Source: Nocardioides sp. JS614 (GTDB taxonomy: Bacteria; Actinomycetota; Actinomycetes; Propionibacteriales; Nocardioidaceae). From it: a DNA stretch of 64,000 bases. Within the stretch, counting starts at the first letter, position 1. Every line of letters begins with the position of its first letter. Positions 16,877 through 26,080 of the stretch are shown here, piece by piece. The DNA is taken from positions 4,216,001 through 4,280,000 of the forward strand of contig NC_008699.1 of the NCBI RefSeq assembly GCF_000015265.1, given 5' to 3'. A model generated the notes under the pieces. It was not told the DNA's origin. It did no database searches and saw only the letters and a program-made list of their open reading frames with translations. The position numbers were made by a program, and so were the translations under genes.

Positions 16877-18082
16877 ATGGCGCTCCGCATCGTCGCGAAC
16901 CGGCCGGCCCCCGCCCTCCTCAGGCTGCCGTGGGCGACCCCGCTCGAGGAGTGGGTGGAGCACGTGGTGCCGCTCCCCCGCGGCCTGTCGCGGCACGTGG
17001 TCCGGATCGTGCGCGTCGAGCAGCGCACCTACGCGGTCAAGGAGACCGTCGAGGAGATGGCGTTCCGGGAGTACCGGCTGCTGCGCGACCTGCAGCGCCT
17101 CGGGCTGCCCGCAGTGACCCCGCAGGGCGTCGTGACGGGCCGGGTCGACGACGACGGCGAGGAGCTGCCGGCGGCGCTGCTCACCGAGCACCTGCAGTTC
17201 TCGCTGCCCTACCGCAGCCTGTTCGCCCACGGCCTCACCGCCGCCAACCTCCCCGAGCTGGTCGACGCGATGGTGGTGCTCCTCGTCCGGCTGCACCTGG
17301 CCGACTTCTACTGGGGCGACGTGTCGCTGTCCAACGTGCTGTTCCGGCGCGACGCGGGCGGGTTCGCGGCGTACCTCGTCGATGCCGAGACCGGCGAGCT
17401 CAAGCCCTCGCTGTCGGACAACCTGCGCGAGTACGACCTGACCGTGGCGGTCGAGAACGTCTTCGCCGAGCTGCTCGACCTGCAGGCCAGCGAGTCACTC
17501 GACCAGGAGGTCCAGGCCCACGCGATCGTGGAGCTGCTCGCCGAGCGCTACCACGCGCTCTGGGACGAGCTGACCCGTCCCGAGGAGTTCTCGAGCGGTG
17601 AGCTCTGGCGCATCGAGCGGCGCGTGGAGCGGCTCAACGACCTGGGCTTCGACGTCGACGAGCTCGACATCGTGACCGACTGGCACGGCGAGCGGGTGCG
17701 GATCCAGCCCAAGGTCGTCGAGCTCGGCCACCACACCCGCGAGCTGCAGGCGCTCACCGGCCTGGACGTCGAGGACGCCCAGGCCCGGCGGATGCTCAAC
17801 GACATCGCCTCGTTCACCGCGCACTTCGACCTGGGCCGCGAGGACCGCAGCCTGGTCGCGAACAAGTGGCTGACCCAGGTCTACGAGCCGATCATGGCGA
17901 TGGTGCCCGCCGAGGCCCGGGGCAAGCTGGAGCCGGCCGAGATCTTCCACGAGATGCTGGTGCACCGGTGGTACCTCTCGGAGAACGCCGGCCACGCCAT
18001 CGACATCTTCGAGAGCGCGCGCGACTACATCGACAACTACCTGCTCGCCAAGCCCGAGGAGAAGGTCGCCGCTGACGACTGA
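16877..18082 (+). CDS. DUF4032 protein with kinase-like (LPS-kinase type) N-terminal half
   Basis: 401 residues. The N-terminal ~220 residues resemble RIO/Kdo-kinase folds: 'TYAVKETVEEMAFREY' holds a possible ATP lysine and glutamate, and 'YWGDVSLSNVLFRRD' followed by 'YLVDAETGE' resembles the catalytic HxDxxxxN and DFG-equivalent segments, although the usual catalytic HGD is WGD here. The C-terminal half matches the DUF4032 pattern common in actinobacteria ('GREDRSLVANKWLTQVYEPI'). Function unknown. An ISL3 element begins only 12 bp after the stop codon. Confidence 0.8.
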   Translation: MALRIVANRPAPALLRLPWATPLEEWVEHVVPLPRGLSRHVVRIVRVEQRTYAVKETVEEMAFREYRLLRDLQRLGLPAVTPQGVVTGRVDDDGEELPAALLTEHLQFSLPYRSLFAHGLTAANLPELVDAMVVLLVRLHLADFYWGDVSLSNVLFRRDAGGFAAYLVDAETGELKPSLSDNLREYDLTVAVENVFAELLDLQASESLDQEVQAHAIVELLAERYHALWDELTRPEEFSSGELWRIERRVERLNDLGFDVDELDIVTDWHGERVRIQPKVVELGHHTRELQALTGLDVEDAQARRMLNDIASFTAHFDLGREDRSLVANKWLTQVYEPIMAMVPAEARGKLEPAEIFHEMLVHRWYLSENAGHAIDIFESARDYIDNYLLAKPEEKVAADD

Positions 18083-18093
18083 TCCCTCGAGTC

Positions 18094-19531
18094 GGGCTCT
18101 CCTGCTGAATGTGTGGGTGGGTTGAGCGTGCCGTAGACGGGCGCACGCCGCTCTCTGCCTAGGTTTTGGAGCTGTCTAGGAACCAGAACCGGCGTCAAGG
18201 AGAGCGGCGTGCGTGATGTCAGCCTATGGCGGTGCCTGCTCGGGCTCGAAGACACCGTGATCGAGGGTGTCGAGCTCGATCGCGATGAACGGGTGCTCGT
18301 GGTCGCTGTTCGGCCGATGGCGCGTCGCCGGGGCCGGTGTGGGCGGTGTCGCGCGCCGGCGGCCGGGTACGACGCTGGGCGCGGTCGGCGGCGGTGGCGT
18401 GCCCTGGATAGCGCCACTGTGCGGGTCTACCTGGAAGCCGACTCGCCACGGGTGCGGTGCCGCGCGCATGGCGTGGTCGTCGCGCACGTGCCCTGGGCTC
18501 GCCATCGAGCCCGGGCGACGCACGCGTTCGAGGATCAGGTCGCCTGGCTGGTCACCAAGACCTCGCTGTCCACGGTGGCTGAGCTGATGCGGGTGTCGTG
18601 GCGCACCGTGAGCGGGATCTTGACCCGGGTCTGGAACCAGATCGCCGCCCGGGTCGACTTGCTCGACGGGTTGACCCGGATCGGGATCGACGAGGTGTCC
18701 TGGCGCCGTCATCAGCGTTACCTGCTCGCGGTCGTCAATCACGACACCGGTCGTTTGGTGTGGGTCGGCAAGGGCAACACCACCGCGACCGTCCAGTCGT
18801 TCTTCGATGCCCTTGGGCCGCACCGGTGCGCACAGATCACCCACATCAGCGCCGACGCCGCGCCCTACATCGCCAAGTCGACGGCTAAGAACTGCCCGCA
18901 GGCGGTCCGGGTCGCCGATCCCTTCCACGTGGTGAAGTGGGCCAACGACGCCCTCGGCGAGGTCCGGCTCGAGGTCTGGCGCGAGACCCGTCGGATCGCC
19001 CGGGCCAACTCCCGCGGCCGCGGCCGCGCACCCGCCGACGTCCAGGAGGAGTTCCCCGCCTACCAGCGGCTGCGGATCTTGACCCGTTCGCGGTACGCGC
19101 TGTGGAAGAACCCCGAGAACCTCACCACCCACCAGCAGGCCCGACTGGACTGGATCGCCAAGACCGACCCCCGACTGTGGCGGGCCTACCAACTCAAGGA
19201 AGGCCTCCGCGCCGTCCTGCGACTGCCGGCCGCCGAAGCCCGCATCGCGATCGACGCCTGGTGCCGCTCGGCACGGCGATGTCGTATCGCCCAGTTTGTC
19301 GACCTCGCCCGCATGGTCGCCGAGCAACGCGGCCCGATCCTGGCCGCGATCGAGCACGGCCTCTCCAACGCGATCAGCGAATCGGTCAACACCCGCATCC
19401 GACTCCGCAACCGGATCGCGTTCGGCATCAAGGACCCCGACGCCCTGATCAGCCTCCTGATGCTCACCCTCAGCGGCCACACACCCGCACTACCGGGCCG
19501 AACATGACCCACACAAACGACAGGAGAGCCC
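18094..19531. mobile_element. ISL3-family insertion sequence (~1.44 kb)
   Basis: The element is bounded by imperfect 25-bp inverted repeats: left 18094-18118 and right 19507-19531 both read GGGCTCTCCTG then TGTGTGGGT inward, differing in a 5-bp middle (CTGAA versus TCGTT). The bases cgagtcgg occur directly at both ends (18088-18095, 19531-19538), consistent with the 8-bp target duplication of ISL3 elements, with 1-2 bp ambiguity at the IR edges. It contains a single complete transposase gene and looks intact. The target lies in the first unit of a 32-bp repeat array. Confidence 0.9.
18209..19507 (+). CDS. ISL3-family transposase
   Basis: 432 residues from a GTG with AAGGAG upstream. The N-terminal cysteine set 'CGRCRAPAAGYD' and 'RCRAHG' is the zinc-binding region of ISL3 transposases, followed by an HTH near 'LSTVAELMRVSWRTVSGIL'. 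The DDE domain begins with 'IGIDEVSWRRHQRYL', has 'ISADAAPYI' for the second acidic residue and ends with 'ISESVNTRIRLRNRIAFG', giving the final glutamate. Full length for the family, no frameshift. Confidence 0.95.
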   Translation: MRDVSLWRCLLGLEDTVIEGVELDRDERVLVVAVRPMARRRGRCGRCRAPAAGYDAGRGRRRWRALDSATVRVYLEADSPRVRCRAHGVVVAHVPWARHRARATHAFEDQVAWLVTKTSLSTVAELMRVSWRTVSGILTRVWNQIAARVDLLDGLTRIGIDEVSWRRHQRYLLAVVNHDTGRLVWVGKGNTTATVQSFFDALGPHRCAQITHISADAAPYIAKSTAKNCPQAVRVADPFHVVKWANDALGEVRLEVWRETRRIARANSRGRGRAPADVQEEFPAYQRLRILTRSRYALWKNPENLTTHQQARLDWIAKTDPRLWRAYQLKEGLRAVLRLPAAEARIAIDAWCRSARRCRIAQFVDLARMVAEQRGPILAAIEHGLSNAISESVNTRIRLRNRIAFGIKDPDALISLLMLTLSGHTPALPGRT

Positions 19532-19739
19532 GAGTCGGCGCGTCTTGCCCACGCACCACCCTCGAATCGGCACGTCTTGCTCACGCACCACCCTCGAGTC
19601 GGCGCGTCTTGCCCACGCACCACCCTCGAGTCGGCACGTCTTGCCCGGCTCGTCGCCCGCTCTGTGAAGGGGCGGGCAGGATGCGCCGAGTCGACCAGCC
19701 CCAGCGGGCAAGATGCGCCGAGTCGACCAGCCCCGGCGG
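19531..19739. repeat. 32-bp repeat array with units in both orientations
   Basis: Forward units of 32 bp begin at 19531, 19563 and 19595, with a partial fourth at 19627; the core is cgagtcggcgcgtcttgccc. Two units in the opposite orientation (about 19673-19736, core gggcaagatgcgccgagtcg) also repeat every 32 bp. The forward units continue the sequence interrupted by the ISL3 element, whose left flank ends ctcgagtcg. No gene is seen in this stretch. There are no unique spacers, so this is not a CRISPR. Confidence 0.85.
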
Positions 19740-19740
19740 G

Positions 19741-20328
19741 TCAGGGGCGGCAGACCCGGCAGGTGGTCAGGTGCCCGTTGTTCTCCCCGACGGGGTGCAG
19801 GTCGGTGCGGTGGGCGATCAGCGCGCAGTCCCGCCGGTGCACGGTGGTGCCGTCGCCGGCGGTCACCGGCAGCGCGGAGACGTCCACCCCGTCGTCGCGC
19901 TGGTTCGCCGAGCGCGAGGTCACGTCGGCGAGCACGAGCAGGGTGTCGGCGAGGCGGCGCGAGGACTCCTTGCCGTCGGCCGCGATCCGCGCCAGCCAGG
20001 CGCCGAAGTACAAGAACCCGCCGGTGAAGGTGAGGCCCAGGCCGAGCAGGCCGCCGGAGACGACGTAGGACAGCTGGTCGTACTGGTACGGCGTGTGCGC
20101 GGCGCCGTACCAGCCGAGCACGATCACGACCAGGCCGAGCGGCAGCAGGACCGCGCCCGCCCAGAACAGGATCAGCTGGAGCAGCTGGTAGTGGTTGTCC
20201 TTCAGCGGCGCGGCGCCGGAGCCGGAGCGGCTGCCGGCCCGGGGCAGGCCGATCGAGAGGCGCTGCGCCGGCGCGGCCGGGGCGGGCTGCTCCGCGGCGG
20301 GCGTCATCCCTGGTGTCATGGTGGTCAT
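19741..20328 (-). CDS. Small membrane protein with C-terminal Cys/His motif
   Basis: 195 residues. After a Pro/Ala-rich N-terminus there are two transmembrane segments (about residues 50-72 and 86-110), then a cytoplasmic-type region ending in 'HRRDCALIAHR' and 'LTTCRVCRP'. The spaced Cys/His residues could bind metal. Last gene of the ABC transporter operon, starting 2 nt from the stop of the anchored secreted protein. Not recognised as a named family. Its position suggests an accessory role in the uptake system. Confidence 0.7.
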   Translation of the reverse strand: MTTMTPGMTPAAEQPAPAAPAQRLSIGLPRAGSRSGSGAAPLKDNHYQLLQLILFWAGAVLLPLGLVVIVLGWYGAAHTPYQYDQLSYVVSGGLLGLGLTFTGGFLYFGAWLARIAADGKESSRRLADTLLVLADVTSRSANQRDDGVDVSALPVTAGDGTTVHRRDCALIAHRTDLHPVGENNGHLTTCRVCRP

Positions 20329-20330
20329 GG

Positions 20331-22012
20331 TCAGGCCTTTCGGAGGTCGGGCAGGCCGCTGTCGAGGCCGTGCGTGCAGGACCCGGCGCCACCGAGCGCG
20401 ATCGCGCCGATCCGGCGGAGCCAGGTGCCGCCGACGGCGGCCAGGGCCAGGCTCGCGACGAGGATGGCGCCGGGGATGGAGTAGAGCGGGGGGAGCCCCG
20501 ATCCGGTGAGCTGGGCGTCCCCGAGGTCACCGGCCGCCGACGGCGCACTGCCCGTCGGGCCGGGTCCGATTGCCGACGGGGAGCCGCCGGCGGCCGTCGG
20601 CCCGCCGGCCGCGGCCGGACCGCCGGTGTCCCCGGACCCGGCCGGGTCGTTGTCGGGGAGGTCGCCGGTGGGCAGCTCGATGCCCTGCACCGTGTCGACC
20701 TCGCTGCCCGCGTTGCCGAGGGTCACCACGATCCGCGGCGAGAGCCCGACCAGGGTCTGCAGGGCCTTCTTCAGGTCGGGCGGGTCGTTCGGGAAGGCGT
20801 TGACGATGTCGTCGATCGGGAGCGCGTCGAGCTGACCGCGCAGCTTGGCGGTGTCGATCTCGACGACGAGTCCCGCCATGGTGCTGCTGGCCTGGTCGCC
20901 CTGCTTCGCCAGGTCGGGCTTCGGCAGGATCAGCTTGATACCGAGCTGGTCCAGGGCCGCGGTCGCCTGGTCGGGAACGGCCGGTACGTCGGCGTGCTGG
21001 CCGGCCCCCTCGGCCCCACCGGGCCCGAAGGAGAACTCCTGGCCCGCGATCGTCAGGCCGCCCAGCGTCGCCTTGCCGCCGGAGCTGCCCTTGGCGCCGT
21101 CGCTGGAGCTGGTGCTGGTCACCACGACGCCGTTGAGCACGACGGTGCCGCCGAGCAGGTAGACGTCGCCCAGCGCGGAGCGGGACGAGGCCACGACCTT
21201 CGAGTCGGTCACGACGTTCTTGCTGGTGGAGGCGTAGCCCTCGAAGTCGACGAGAGCGGCGACCTGGGGCGGCAGGCCGGGCGCGCCGGAGCCACCCGGC
21301 GGGTCGTCCTGGGGGTCGTCGGCGGCGCCGGCCAGCCCGGCCGAGCCGGTGATCGCCTGACCGAACTGCTGAAGGAGGTCGCCGCCGCCGGCGCTGCCGG
21401 GCAGGCCCGGGATCGGAGGCAGGCCGGGGACACCCGGGAGTCCGGGCGCACCGCCTCCGTCGCCGCCGTCTCCTCCGTCGCCGGATCCGTCCCGGACCTC
21501 GTTGTCGGGGGAGAACCCGACCTGCGCGACGGTGGTCTTCGCGCCGGCACTGGTGCGCATGACCGTGCCGGGGAACGGCTCGTCGGACGCCTTCGCCTCC
21601 CCGGAGGGCTGCGAGGCGTTGACCTGGACGGGGTAGCCCTGGGCGGCCAGCGGCCCCGAGAGCTGCTCGGGCAGACCGAGGTTCTCGATGACGGTCTTCG
21701 CGCCCTCGCCGATCGAGTCGCCGGGCCACAGCCAGCTGGCGCGTCCCAGCGAGCTGCCCGAGTCGGCCTCCACCTTGGAGTAGCCCATCTCGAGCTCCAT
21801 CTGCGGGTTGGCCGGGATGGGGATGGTCGGCTCGTAGATCTCGACCTTCACCGGCGCCGCCCACGCCGAGGAGCTGAACCCGCTGAACGCCGGCTTGGCG
21901 GTGTCGTCCTGGCCGGCCGCGGGAGCACTCGCCGACATCGGCAGAACGACGCCGGCGAGTGCTGCGGCCGAGATCGGGGCGGCGAGGCGTTTCCACGTGC
22001 CTCTGGTCGACT

Positions 22013-22016
<4 letters not shown>
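20331..22016 (-). CDS. Large secreted, C-terminally anchored protein of the ABC transporter operon
   Basis: 561 residues: a signal peptide (residues 1-34, ending ASAPAAG), a mature domain with repeated Ser/Thr-rich beta-strand patterns ('ASTSKNVVTDSKVVASSRSALG', 'YLLGGTVVLNGVVVTS'), a Gly/Pro-rich low-complexity stretch near residues 155-190, and a C-terminal hydrophobic segment 'IPGAILVASLALAAVGG' followed by Arg, an anchor. The start overlaps the livF stop by 4 nt. I do not recognise a characterised family. It may capture or pass a substrate to the transporter at the cell surface; that is inferred from the operon only. Confidence 0.75.
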
Positions 22017-22716
<700 letters not shown>

Positions 22717-22720
<4 letters not shown>

Positions 22721-23535
22721 GTCGCGGCCCCTTCCAGACGGATCTCCTGGGTGAGCTCGACCGCGGGGAGCTCGACGTGCGTGCGGTCGTCGGCCGACTC
22801 GTCGGAGTAGCCGAGGTAGGCCTGCTGGACAGCCGGGTCGGCCCGCACCTCCGCGGGCGGCCCGGAGGCGATCACCCGGCCGAAGTCGAGGACGTGGATG
22901 TCGTCGCAGACCGACATCACCAGGTCCATGTCGTGCTCGACCATGAGGATGCCGCGGCCGTCGTCCGCGAGCGCGGCCAGCAGCTCGCCGAAGGCGTCGG
23001 TCTCGGACTCGTCCAGGCCGGAGGACGGCTCGTCGAGCAGCAGCAGCTTCGGGTCGGCGGCCAGGCACCGCGCCAGCTCCAGGAGCCGGGCGACGCCGGT
23101 GGGGATGGAGTCGGCGCGCTCGGCGGCGTACGCCGCGATGCCGACCCGCTCCAGCAGGTGGTCGACGTCCGCGGCGGCCGGCCGGACCAGGCCGGCGATC
23201 CCCCGGTGGATGTCGCGCGCGACCCGGACATTGTCACGCACGGTGAGCGACCCGAACGCCTCCAGCCGCTGGAAGGTGCGGCCCATGCCGCGGCGCGAGC
23301 GCCGGTGCACCGGCAGCCGGGTGATCGACCGGCCCTCGAAGCGCACCGATCCCTGGGTCGGCCGCTGCAGGCCGGTGATCACGTTGAAGCACGTGGTCTT
23401 CCCGGCGCCGTTGGGCCCGATCAGGCCGGTGATCCGGCCGGCGTGGGCGGCGAAGCCGGCGTGGTCGACAGCCGTCACGCCGCCGAACTGGACGACGACG
23501 TCCTCGACCTCGAGGAGCGGTCTCTCAGCGGACAT
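22717..23535 (-). CDS. livG: ABC transporter ATP-binding protein, LivG type
   Basis: 272 residues. Walker A 'GPNGAGKTT', Walker B 'LLLLDEPSSGLDESE', H-loop 'MVEHDMDLVM' and the C-terminal 'QQAYLGYSDE' extension are LivG features. The signature motif is degenerate ('PTGVARLLELARCLA' in place of LSxGxQ), which leaves this subunit with a non-canonical ATP site. It overlaps the permease gene by 11 nt. Confidence 0.88.
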
Positions 23536-25609
23536 GGGCAGGCGCCTCCTTGGAGGGCTCGATCGCCGTAGCGGCGCGGTGACCGGGCGGTTGGGTCGGC
23601 TCGGGATCCGGGCCGGCCTCGGCCGCCGTCGTGGGAACGGGCCCGTGCTCGGGCACGATCAACACCGACCCGGAGCCAGGGTCGGCGAGGGGTACGGCGG
23701 TCGCGCTGTCGTCCCCGACCCGCGCGCCGGGCAGGGGCAGCACCGGGACCACGGAGCGGACCCGGTCGCCGAACCGGCTCTCCAGGCGCCGCCCGAACGC
23801 GAAGACCAGGTTGGCCAGGCCGTTCGGGTCCCGGCCGAGCGCGACCGCGCCGAAGCCGAGGACCGCGAACACCAGGCCGGCCAGCTCGGGCCGGGAGCTC
23901 TGCAGCACCGGCAGCAGCATCAGGCCGACGCCCCCGAGCGCCGCGCCGGTCACCGAGGTGACGCCGCAGACGACCGCCAGCAACAGCAGCGGCAGGCTGT
24001 TGAACAGCTGGAAGTCGGCGGCCCCGATCGTGCCGCGCAGCCCCGCGAACAGGCCGCCGGCCAGGCCGGCCATCCCGGCGGACAGGCCGAACAGGGCGAC
24101 CCGGAACCACCGCATGTCCAGGCCGAGGGTGCCGCACGCGGCCGGGCTGTCGCGCATCGCGATCAGCAGCCGGCCGAGCGCGCCCCGGCGCAGCAGCAGG
24201 AGGCCGAGTGCCATCAGCACGAAGAACACGGTCATCACCAGGACGTAGCCGCCGGTGGAGGAGAACTCCCGGCCGAGCAGCGAGAGCCGCTCGGCGTGCA
24301 GCGTGCCGTTGTAGCCGAAGGCGAAGTCGGCCTGGAAGACCAGCTTGTCCATGAGCACGCCGAACGCCAGCGTCGAGAGCGCCAGGTAGAGCCCGGTCAG
24401 CCGCAGCACCGGCAGCGCCACCAGGGCGCCTACCCCGGCCGCGATGCCGGCCGCGACGAGCAGCCCGAACAGGTTGGGCTCGTCGAGCTTGGCGTAGGCG
24501 AGGGCTCCGACGCCGGCGAAGGTGAACTGGGCCAGTGACACGTGCCCGCCGTAGCCCGTGAGCAGCACCAGCGAGAGCATCACCATCGCGTACGTCGCGG
24601 CGGTGCCGACCAGCAGCAGGTCGGCGTCGCCCGTGGTGACCGTCAGCAGCGCGACGAGGACGAGCAGGACCGCACCCCAGCTGAGCGACTTGGTGAACGT
24701 CGGCAGCGGCGCGGACACGATGCCCTTGACCTGGCCGATCCGCAGCTGGGCCTGGGGCATCGCGACGATGACGACGAAGAGGAACAGGGCCGGCACGACC
24801 GCACGCAGGCCGGCCAGGTTGCCCTCGGAGGGCAGGTAGGCGACCGAGAAGGACTGCAGGATGCCGAGGCCCATCGCGCCGACGAACGTGAGCGGCAGGC
24901 TCTTGAGCCGCCCGAGCATCGCCGCGGCGTACGCGTTGATGACCAGCAGGGTGAGGTCGTAGTAGGACAGGCCGATGACCGGGGTCAGCAGGATGCCGGC
25001 CAGCGCGGCCAGCGAGATCCCGATCGCCCAGGACAGCGAGGCGACCAGGTCGGGCCTGCCGCCGAAGAGCCGCAACAGCACCGGGTTGTCGACCGAGGCG
25101 CGCATCGCGGTGCCGATCCGGGTCCGGTTGAGCAGCACGTACAGGGCGGCCGCGACCAGCGCGGACAGCGCGATCGTGATGACCTGGTGGGCGGTGACGT
25201 AGGTGCTGCCGATGCGGATCCCGTCGTCGGGCAGGAACGGGGGCACCGTGCGCGGCGCCGGTGGCCAGATGTACTGCGCCACCCCGATCAGGCCGACGAA
25301 CAGCCCGACCGTGACCACGAGCGAGACGCTCACCGGTCCCTCGCCGAGCCCGCGGGTCACGAACCGCTGCACGAACCAGCCGATCCCGGGCGCGACCACC
25401 CCGAGCACCAGGGTCAGCGCCAACCAGGTCGGCATCCCCTGCCGCTGGCTGAAGTCCCAGAACGTGAAGGCCATGACCATGCCGAACGCGCCGTGCGCGA
25501 TGTTGAACACCCGCGTGGTCGTGTAGGTCAGCACCAGGCCGCTCGCCGCGATCGCGTACGCCGCGCCGGTGAACAGGCCGAGGATCGTGAAGGACAGGAT
25601 CGAGGTCAT
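23525..25609 (-). CDS. Fused LivH-LivM permease
   Basis: 694 residues from the ATG at 25609 (a second ATG at 25618 is possible but too close to the AAGGAG). The first ~290 residues match LivH ('GLVLTYTTTRVFNIAHGAFG', 'AAMLGRLKSLPLTFVGAM'); the second half matches LivM ('GYGGHVSLAQFTFAGVGA', 'LYLALSTLAFG', 'DSPAACGTLG'). Both permease subunits are therefore one polypeptide with about 18 membrane segments. The last ~100 residues are a Pro/Ala-rich soluble tail. It forms the membrane channel of the uptake system. Confidence 0.88.
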   Translation of the reverse strand: MTSILSFTILGLFTGAAYAIAASGLVLTYTTTRVFNIAHGAFGMVMAFTFWDFSQRQGMPTWLALTLVLGVVAPGIGWFVQRFVTRGLGEGPVSVSLVVTVGLFVGLIGVAQYIWPPAPRTVPPFLPDDGIRIGSTYVTAHQVITIALSALVAAALYVLLNRTRIGTAMRASVDNPVLLRLFGGRPDLVASLSWAIGISLAALAGILLTPVIGLSYYDLTLLVINAYAAAMLGRLKSLPLTFVGAMGLGILQSFSVAYLPSEGNLAGLRAVVPALFLFVVIVAMPQAQLRIGQVKGIVSAPLPTFTKSLSWGAVLLVLVALLTVTTGDADLLLVGTAATYAMVMLSLVLLTGYGGHVSLAQFTFAGVGALAYAKLDEPNLFGLLVAAGIAAGVGALVALPVLRLTGLYLALSTLAFGVLMDKLVFQADFAFGYNGTLHAERLSLLGREFSSTGGYVLVMTVFFVLMALGLLLLRRGALGRLLIAMRDSPAACGTLGLDMRWFRVALFGLSAGMAGLAGGLFAGLRGTIGAADFQLFNSLPLLLLAVVCGVTSVTGAALGGVGLMLLPVLQSSRPELAGLVFAVLGFGAVALGRDPNGLANLVFAFGRRLESRFGDRVRSVVPVLPLPGARVGDDSATAVPLADPGSGSVLIVPEHGPVPTTAAEAGPDPEPTQPPGHRAATAIEPSKEAPAHVR

Positions 25610-25989
25610 GGCAGGCATGTCTCCTTGTCCCCGGCCGGAGCGAGCGTCGTCCGGCGCGTGCGATCGCAAGGCGCCGGAGCGAGGGCATACCGGGTTGTCT
25701 GTCGAGCGACGGCAACGCCGCGAGCGTGCGTGCCGGGCGACGCGCAGACCAGCCCGGGGTCGACCGCCTGGGCCGCGCAGCAGGTCGAGCAGTCGCGGCG
25801 GTCCGGGGTGACCCGCGCGACCGGGTCCGGGTCGAGCTGGGAGCCGCAGGCCGCGAGCGCGACGCAGGGGGCGCCGACGGCGAGCAGTGCTAGGGCGTGG
25901 CTCTCGATTGTCGGCCGTCGCGAGTGTGCGTGCTGGGCGGCGTGTGGCAGGCCATGGGATCGAGAGCCACGTCCTAACGGACTACGCAT
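25606..25989 (-). pseudogene. Remnant of a second ABC substrate-binding lipoprotein gene
   Basis: A minus-strand frame here carries 'ACGSQLDPDPVARV', nearly the lipobox region 'ACGSQLDPDTVAQV' of the intact binding protein next door, and joins it directly to 'VTPDRRDCSTCCAAQAVD', which matches the much later 'VTFDRQDCTTCYGAQSTV' of the same protein. The intervening ~190 residues and everything after are missing. This is best read as a decayed tandem duplicate with an internal deletion. It contains the inverted repeat at 25891-25976 and fills most of the 25610-26080 gap. Confidence 0.7.
25891..25976. repeat. 86-bp element with 18-bp terminal inverted repeats
   Basis: The left arm tagggcgtggctctcgat (25891-25908) pairs with the right arm atcgagagccacgtccta (25959-25976), with one mismatch in 18. 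The 50-bp interior contains gcgagtgtgcgtgctgggcg, which recurs in diverged form at about 25715-25740. Size and symmetry fit a small non-autonomous element or a stem-loop in decayed DNA. Confidence 0.65.
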
Positions 25990-26080
25990 CGCTTCCCTCC
26001 CAGGAACCAGAGCACGTCGGACGGCTCAACGACCCAGCTGGCGCGAGGTGACGTACGACACACCGGCTGGTCGACATGGG

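Noticed and set aside
19531..19739. Possible CRISPR array at the 32-bp repeats
   Set aside because: The units are contiguous with no unique spacers and no cas genes are near.
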